Of a stretch of DNA of 64,000 nt, positions 60,743 through 64,000 are shown one piece after another. Source of the stretch: Succiniclasticum ruminis DSM 9236 (GTDB lineage: Bacteria > Bacillota > Negativicutes > Acidaminococcales > Acidaminococcaceae); assembly GCF_900112895.1 (NCBI RefSeq), contig NZ_FONL01000004.1, positions 1-64,000 of the forward strand, given 5' to 3'. The notes under the pieces were generated by a model. It did no database searches and had not been told where the DNA came from. It saw nothing but the letters and a program-made list of their open reading frames with translations. Made by a program: the position numbers and the translations under genes. Numbering within the stretch: the first letter of the stretch is position 1; each line of letters starts with the position of its first letter.

Positions 60743-61417
60743 TTAATCCCATTCCAGCGTGTCGCCCGGGTCAACAAGAATGACCTGTGTACCGGGAACA
60801 TTCTTTTCTACGTCGGCCTTGTATGCTTCCGGATCCTGGGCGATGACCGGCCAGGTGTTGTAATGGATGGGGATGACCACCGGTGCTTTCAGGAATGCGG
60901 CAGCTTTGGCAGCATCGTGGGGATCCATGGTGAAGTTGCCGCCGATTGGCAGCAAAGCGTATTTAAACGGATCCAGATCCTGTAACAGCTGCATATCGCC
61001 GAAGAGGGAGGTATCGCCTGCAAAATAGAACTTCACACCGTGGAAATCGATGATGAAACCGCAGGCATGTCCGCCGGCAATACCGCTGCCGTGGAAAGCA
61101 GGAGTAACGCGTACTTTCCCGAATGGGAATTTGTAAGTTCCGCCAACATGCATGGCATGTGCTTTGCAACCGTTTTCCGAGGCCTGGCCGGCGATTTCTG
61201 CCGTGGTAATGATCAGGGCGTCGCACTGTTTGGCAAGTTCATATGCGCAGCCCAGGTGATCGCCATGAGCATGGGAAACAAAAATATAATCTACCTTCAG
61301 GTCTTGCATGGAAACGTGGATGGGGTTGCCATCAATAAACGGATCGCAAATCAGCGTCTCGCCGCCGGCTGTAACGGTAAAGCAGGCATGGTGGATAAAT
61401 TTGAATTCTGCAGACAT
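60743..61417 (-). CDS. UPF0173 metal-dependent hydrolase (metallo-beta-lactamase fold)
   Basis: A 224-residue MBL-fold hydrolase of the UPF0173/YtkL type. The metal motif HAHGDHLG, the histidine in HGSGIAGGHACG, the aspartate in FAGDTSLFGD and the late IPIHYNTWP are all present. The substrate is unknown. AAGGAGG precedes the ATG. It is convergent with tctA and divergent from the glucosaminidase gene. Confidence 0.9.
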   Translation of the reverse strand: MSAEFKFIHHACFTVTAGGETLICDPFIDGNPIHVSMQDLKVDYIFVSHAHGDHLGCAYELAKQCDALIITTAEIAGQASENGCKAHAMHVGGTYKFPFGKVRVTPAFHGSGIAGGHACGFIIDFHGVKFYFAGDTSLFGDMQLLQDLDPFKYALLPIGGNFTMDPHDAAKAAAFLKAPVVIPIHYNTWPVIAQDPEAYKADVEKNVPGTQVILVDPGDTLEWD

Positions 61418-61628
61418 GATGATTCCTCCTTTTTGTTCTTTATGACATCATAATACTATGATTTCGTAATAGTATTATAACATATCCAACGTGATTCTGT
61501 CAGACGCTGCGGGAAACATTTCTAATCAGGATAAAACTTTACAGACAGGCGAAATTTGGAATATAATTATATAATATAAGCATAATATCAAAATCAGGGA
61601 GACACGGAAAGAGTCAGGAGAAAAAACA

Positions 61629-62669
61629 ATGAAAAAAATGACGAAGATGGCCTGTGCGGTGGCAGTTGCGTTGTTGCTGCTTCCTGTTCCGGGGCAGGCT
61701 GCTCGCACTGCTTCTGCCAACCGGGGAGGGAAACCGGTTGTTACAATGGGGGATCGTCCGGGGGCGGTTGTTCCCGGCGTCGGTCAAAACAAGAATGATA
61801 CGAAGCAAAATAAAGCTGCCAAGGGCAGCAATACGGAAATAAAGAATAAAAAGAACAGCGGGACACAGGCATCTCAGGGAAACAAGACGGATACAAAGCG
61901 TGAGGTTAAAACGAAACAGACCGTAGCGCCCAAACGGAATCTGAACGCCATTTACATTTTGCCGAAAGGCTATAAAGATATTACCATCAAGGGTAAGGCG
62001 GAGGCTACCAAAAAGCAGGCGGCCCAGCTGATTGTGGCAAACAATAAGAATCTGCCCATCGGTTGCAACGTGGGAGAAATCGTGGACCTGTACTGGGAAG
62101 AAGCGGAACGGGAAGGCATCCGTCCGGACATGGCCTTATCCCAGGCGTTGCTGGAGACCGGCTACTTTAATTTCGGCGGCGCCGTGGAACCCTGGCAACA
62201 CAATTTCTGCGGATTGGGGACTGTTGGTAACGGAGTCCAGGGAGCCGCTTTTAAAACAACCCGGGAGGGTGTGCGGGCTCATATCCAGCACCTGCTGGCT
62301 TATACGAGCCATGACATGCCCAAAACAGAATTAATAGATCCACGTTATGAAAAGGCACATAATCTGCGCCTGCAGAAGGGGCTTATTACCAAATGGTCCG
62401 GTCTGAACTGGACCTGGGCCATGGGCGGCGAATACGCGGAAAAAGTCATCAACACGCATCAGTTGATGCTGCGTTGCCCGGACAAGGAACCGGAAGGAAT
62501 GTGGACAGACCACAAAAAACAGCAAAAAGAGCTGGAAAAACTGTATGAAAAGAAAATGAAGGAACGCAATAAACTGGAACAATATAAATATGAAAAACCT
62601 AAACATGAAAAATATAAAAGTGAAAACCGTAAAAATGAAAAGCATAAGAATGAAAAACGCAAAAAGTAA
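61629..62669 (+). CDS. Exported glucosaminidase-domain protein with repeat tail
   Basis: A 346-residue secreted protein predicted to cut peptidoglycan glycan strands. The signal peptide is cleaved after GQAA (residue ~25). A low-complexity Lys/Asn/Thr-rich linker spans about 30-105. The glucosaminidase domain (about 125-285) shows the catalytic region MALSQALLETGYFNFGGAV, then NFCGLG and FKTTREGVRAHIQHLLAY. The tail is a coiled, charged region ending in six E-x-x-K-x pentapeptides. CAGGAG precedes the ATG. trmL follows by 12 bases. Confidence 0.86.
   Translation: MKKMTKMACAVAVALLLLPVPGQAARTASANRGGKPVVTMGDRPGAVVPGVGQNKNDTKQNKAAKGSNTEIKNKKNSGTQASQGNKTDTKREVKTKQTVAPKRNLNAIYILPKGYKDITIKGKAEATKKQAAQLIVANNKNLPIGCNVGEIVDLYWEEAEREGIRPDMALSQALLETGYFNFGGAVEPWQHNFCGLGTVGNGVQGAAFKTTREGVRAHIQHLLAYTSHDMPKTELIDPRYEKAHNLRLQKGLITKWSGLNWTWAMGGEYAEKVINTHQLMLRCPDKEPEGMWTDHKKQQKELEKLYEKKMKERNKLEQYKYEKPKHEKYKSENRKNEKHKNEKRKK
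62577..62666 (+). repeat. Six 15-bp tandem repeats encoding E-x-x-K-x
   Basis: Six in-frame 15-base units at the 3' end of the glucosaminidase gene encode EQYKY, EKPKH, EKYKS, ENRKN, EKHKN and EKRKK, ending directly at the stop codon. The units share a GAAAA-purine backbone and are slightly diverged. Confidence 0.85.
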
Positions 62670-62681
62670 AGAGGCCTGACC

Positions 62682-63197
62682 ATGCATATCGTTTTATACC
62701 AGCCGGAGATTCCGGCTAACACCGGCAACGTCGTTCGTCTGTGTGCAGTAACAGGCTGCCATTTGCACCTGATCCGTCCTCTGGGCTTTTCGACGGATGA
62801 TCGGCAGCTGAAACGGGCAGGGCTGGACTACTGGCACCTGCTTACGATAGACTACTGGGACGACATACGCGAGTTGTTTGAAGCGTATGAAGATAGTCCT
62901 AAATTTTTTCTGACGAGTAAAGCATCGAAAGGTTACACTGAGGTGCACTATGATTCGGAAAGTCTGTTGGTCTTCGGCAGGGAAACCTCCGGGTTACCGG
63001 ATTGGATCCACGAAGAATTTCCGGATCAGTGCCTTCGTATTCCCATGATTCCGGATCCCAAGGCGCGTTGCCTGAACCTGTCCAATGCGGTGGCAGTAGT
63101 GACATATGAAGCCTTCCGCCAACAACCGGATTTTGGCGGACTAAGCCTGACGCCGACGTTTCATTCCGGCAAACTGAATTCACAGTATGAATCATGA
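62682..63197 (+). CDS. trmL: tRNA (cytidine/uridine-34-2'-O)-methyltransferase TrmL
   Basis: TrmL methylates the ribose of the wobble base in tRNA-Leu isoacceptors, using S-adenosylmethionine. The 171-residue SPOUT protein starts MHIVLYQPEIPANTGNVVRL. The knot motifs are FGRETSGLP, LRIPMIPDPKARCLNLSNAV and AVVTYEAFRQ. AAAGAGG precedes the ATG. It is close behind the glucosaminidase gene and precedes queD by 84 bases. Confidence 0.94.
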   Translation: MHIVLYQPEIPANTGNVVRLCAVTGCHLHLIRPLGFSTDDRQLKRAGLDYWHLLTIDYWDDIRELFEAYEDSPKFFLTSKASKGYTEVHYDSESLLVFGRETSGLPDWIHEEFPDQCLRIPMIPDPKARCLNLSNAVAVVTYEAFRQQPDFGGLSLTPTFHSGKLNSQYES

Positions 63198-63281
63198 ATA
63201 AGCAGCGAATCTCAACAATTCTGCTTTTGATAACAGATGAAGAAATGGATATATCTTGTCTGAACAGTTACAGGAGGCGCC

Positions 63282-63659
63282 ATGATCGTTTTGAAAGAGT
63301 TTGAATTTGACGCGGCCCATTATCTTCCCAGCTATAACGGGAAGTGCGAGCACTTGCACGGGCATACTTATAAACTGGTGGTAAAAGTGGACGGGCGTCC
63401 GGATATGGAAGGCATGGTACTGGATTTTTCCCTGCTAAAAAAAATCGTGCAGACGAAAGTACTGCGTAAGCTGGATCACAAGCTGCTGAACGATGTACTC
63501 CCCAATCCCAGCGCGGAAAACATTGCAATCTGGGTTTGGGATCAGCTGGCCAAACCGTTATATGCGGAAAACCGGCGGCTGTATGAAGTGGAAGTATGGG
63601 AAACCCGGACCAGCGGCTGCATATACCGCGGCGAATTTTACGAAGGTGAATTATGTTAA
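63282..63659 (+). CDS. queD: 6-carboxy-5,6,7,8-tetrahydropterin synthase QueD
   Basis: QueD turns dihydroneopterin triphosphate into 6-carboxytetrahydropterin, the first dedicated step towards preQ0. The 125-residue protein has zinc ligands in FDAAHYLP and CEHLHGHTY, where the cysteine is catalytic, plus LDFSLLKKIV and the base-binding glutamate near NPSAENIA. CAGGAGG precedes the ATG. It overlaps the following folE2 by 7 bases. The adjacent FolE2 supplies its substrate, which supports QueD over other PTPS homologues. Confidence 0.92.
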   Translation: MIVLKEFEFDAAHYLPSYNGKCEHLHGHTYKLVVKVDGRPDMEGMVLDFSLLKKIVQTKVLRKLDHKLLNDVLPNPSAENIAIWVWDQLAKPLYAENRRLYEVEVWETRTSGCIYRGEFYEGELC

Positions 63660-64000
63660 ATGAGGCATTGGAAAAAAAGAAACAGTTTTTGAAAGATGTG
63701 CAGTCAGAACAGGACAGCCGCAATATCCCACTGAAACATGTGGGTATCAGCGATTTGCGCTGGCCTCTGGTGCTGCGCGACCGGCAGAAAGGGGAGCAGC
63801 ATACGGTGGCCACGGTATCCGTGGCGGTGGATTTGCCGAAAGACCTGCGGGGTACTCATATGAGCCGTTTTGTGCAGTGCCTGCAGAAGCTGGATATCGT
63901 CAATCTTTCCGCACTGGAAGAGGTGCTGGACGATTTGAAAGAAAGCCTGTTGGCCGACCGGGCCTTCCTGAAGCTGGAATTTCCTTATTTTATCCAGAAG
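63653..64000 (+). CDS. folE2: GTP cyclohydrolase FolE2 (partial, runs off the window)
   Basis: The open frame begins at ATG 63653, inside the last codons of queD, and stays open to the end (116 codons). The segment VDLPKDLRGTHMSRFVQCL matches the FolE2 (type IB) GTP cyclohydrolase signature. IPLKHVGISDLRWPL also fits. FolE2 makes dihydroneopterin triphosphate from GTP without requiring zinc, for folate or queuosine synthesis. AAGGTG lies about 6 bases upstream. Overlap with queD implies a common operon. Confidence 0.88.
   Translation, partial: MLNEALEKKKQFLKDVQSEQDSRNIPLKHVGISDLRWPLVLRDRQKGEQHTVATVSVAVDLPKDLRGTHMSRFVQCLQKLDIVNLSALEEVLDDLKESLLADRAFLKLEFPYFIQK

Noticed and set aside
62577-62666. 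A possible sequencing artefact in the A-rich tail of the glucosaminidase gene.
   Set aside because: Six exact 15-base units with third-position changes keep the frame to the stop codon, which argues for a genuine coding repeat.

Overview
The window reads as a chromosomal segment of an anaerobic Negativicutes bacterium, most likely of the Acidaminococcaceae type (Acidaminococcus or Phascolarctobacterium-like). This is inferred from moderate GC, Gram-positive-style gene orders (secG-esterase-rnr-smpB-ssrA; rsmD-coaD-tmcAL-DUF177-rpmF-fapR-plsX-fab-rnc), frequent TTG/GTG starts with strong Shine-Dalgarno sites, a membrane pyrophosphatase, and a tripartite tricarboxylate transporter. No species call can be made without a search. 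Nearly all of the window is core chromosome; I see no prophage, transposon, integrase or CRISPR array.

Layout. 1-345: 3' end of a 23S rRNA gene, 5S rRNA and the rRNA operon terminator. 400-1850: promoter, candidate preQ1-I riboswitch, terminator, queT (preQ1 transporter) and queF. 1850-8210: lower glycolysis (gap, an in-frame pgk-tpiA fusion, gpmI, eno). 8300-28660: an expanded version of the conserved secG-esterase-rnr-smpB-ssrA neighbourhood, interrupted by hppA, a solitary AAA ATPase, yjbQ, hydrolases, rubredoxin, two exported proteins, pncB, a structured RNA that may be 6S RNA, mrp, a TSUP permease, a racemase, ridA and a SIMPL protein. 28800-38000: small accessory operons (P4-like phosphatase, HAD, orphan solute-binding lipoprotein, nitroreductase-cupin-DMT, LRAT-like protein, two hotdog proteins with a hydrolase). 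38000-44500: tRNA-Pro, a small unknown gene, tyrS, brnQ, tRNA-Val, polysaccharide deacetylase, lemA and a TPM protein. 44700-57115: rsmD, coaD, a coiled-coil protein, tmcAL (opposite strand), DUF177, rpmF, then the type II fatty-acid operon fapR-plsX-fabH-fabD-fabG-acpP-fabK-fabF-rnc. 57300-60660: tctC-tctB-tctA. 60740-64000: UPF0173 hydrolase, glucosaminidase, trmL, queD and the start of folE2, which runs off the end.

How the genes work together. The glycolytic block converts glyceraldehyde-3-phosphate to phosphoenolpyruvate. SmpB, tmRNA and RNase R form the ribosome-rescue and decay system. The fab operon appears autoregulated by FapR through a palindrome just downstream of its own promoter. 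Queuosine genes sit at both ends: FolE2 and QueD make the early precursor, QueF makes preQ1 and QueT imports it.

The most interesting observations are the PGK-TIM fusion with a candidate internal start for free TIM, the preQ1 aptamer with a visible alternative pairing, the rod-shaped 6S-like RNA, the inverted repeat bracketing the gap promoter, and the pentapeptide-repeat tail of the glucosaminidase. I did not find a convincing new multi-gene system.
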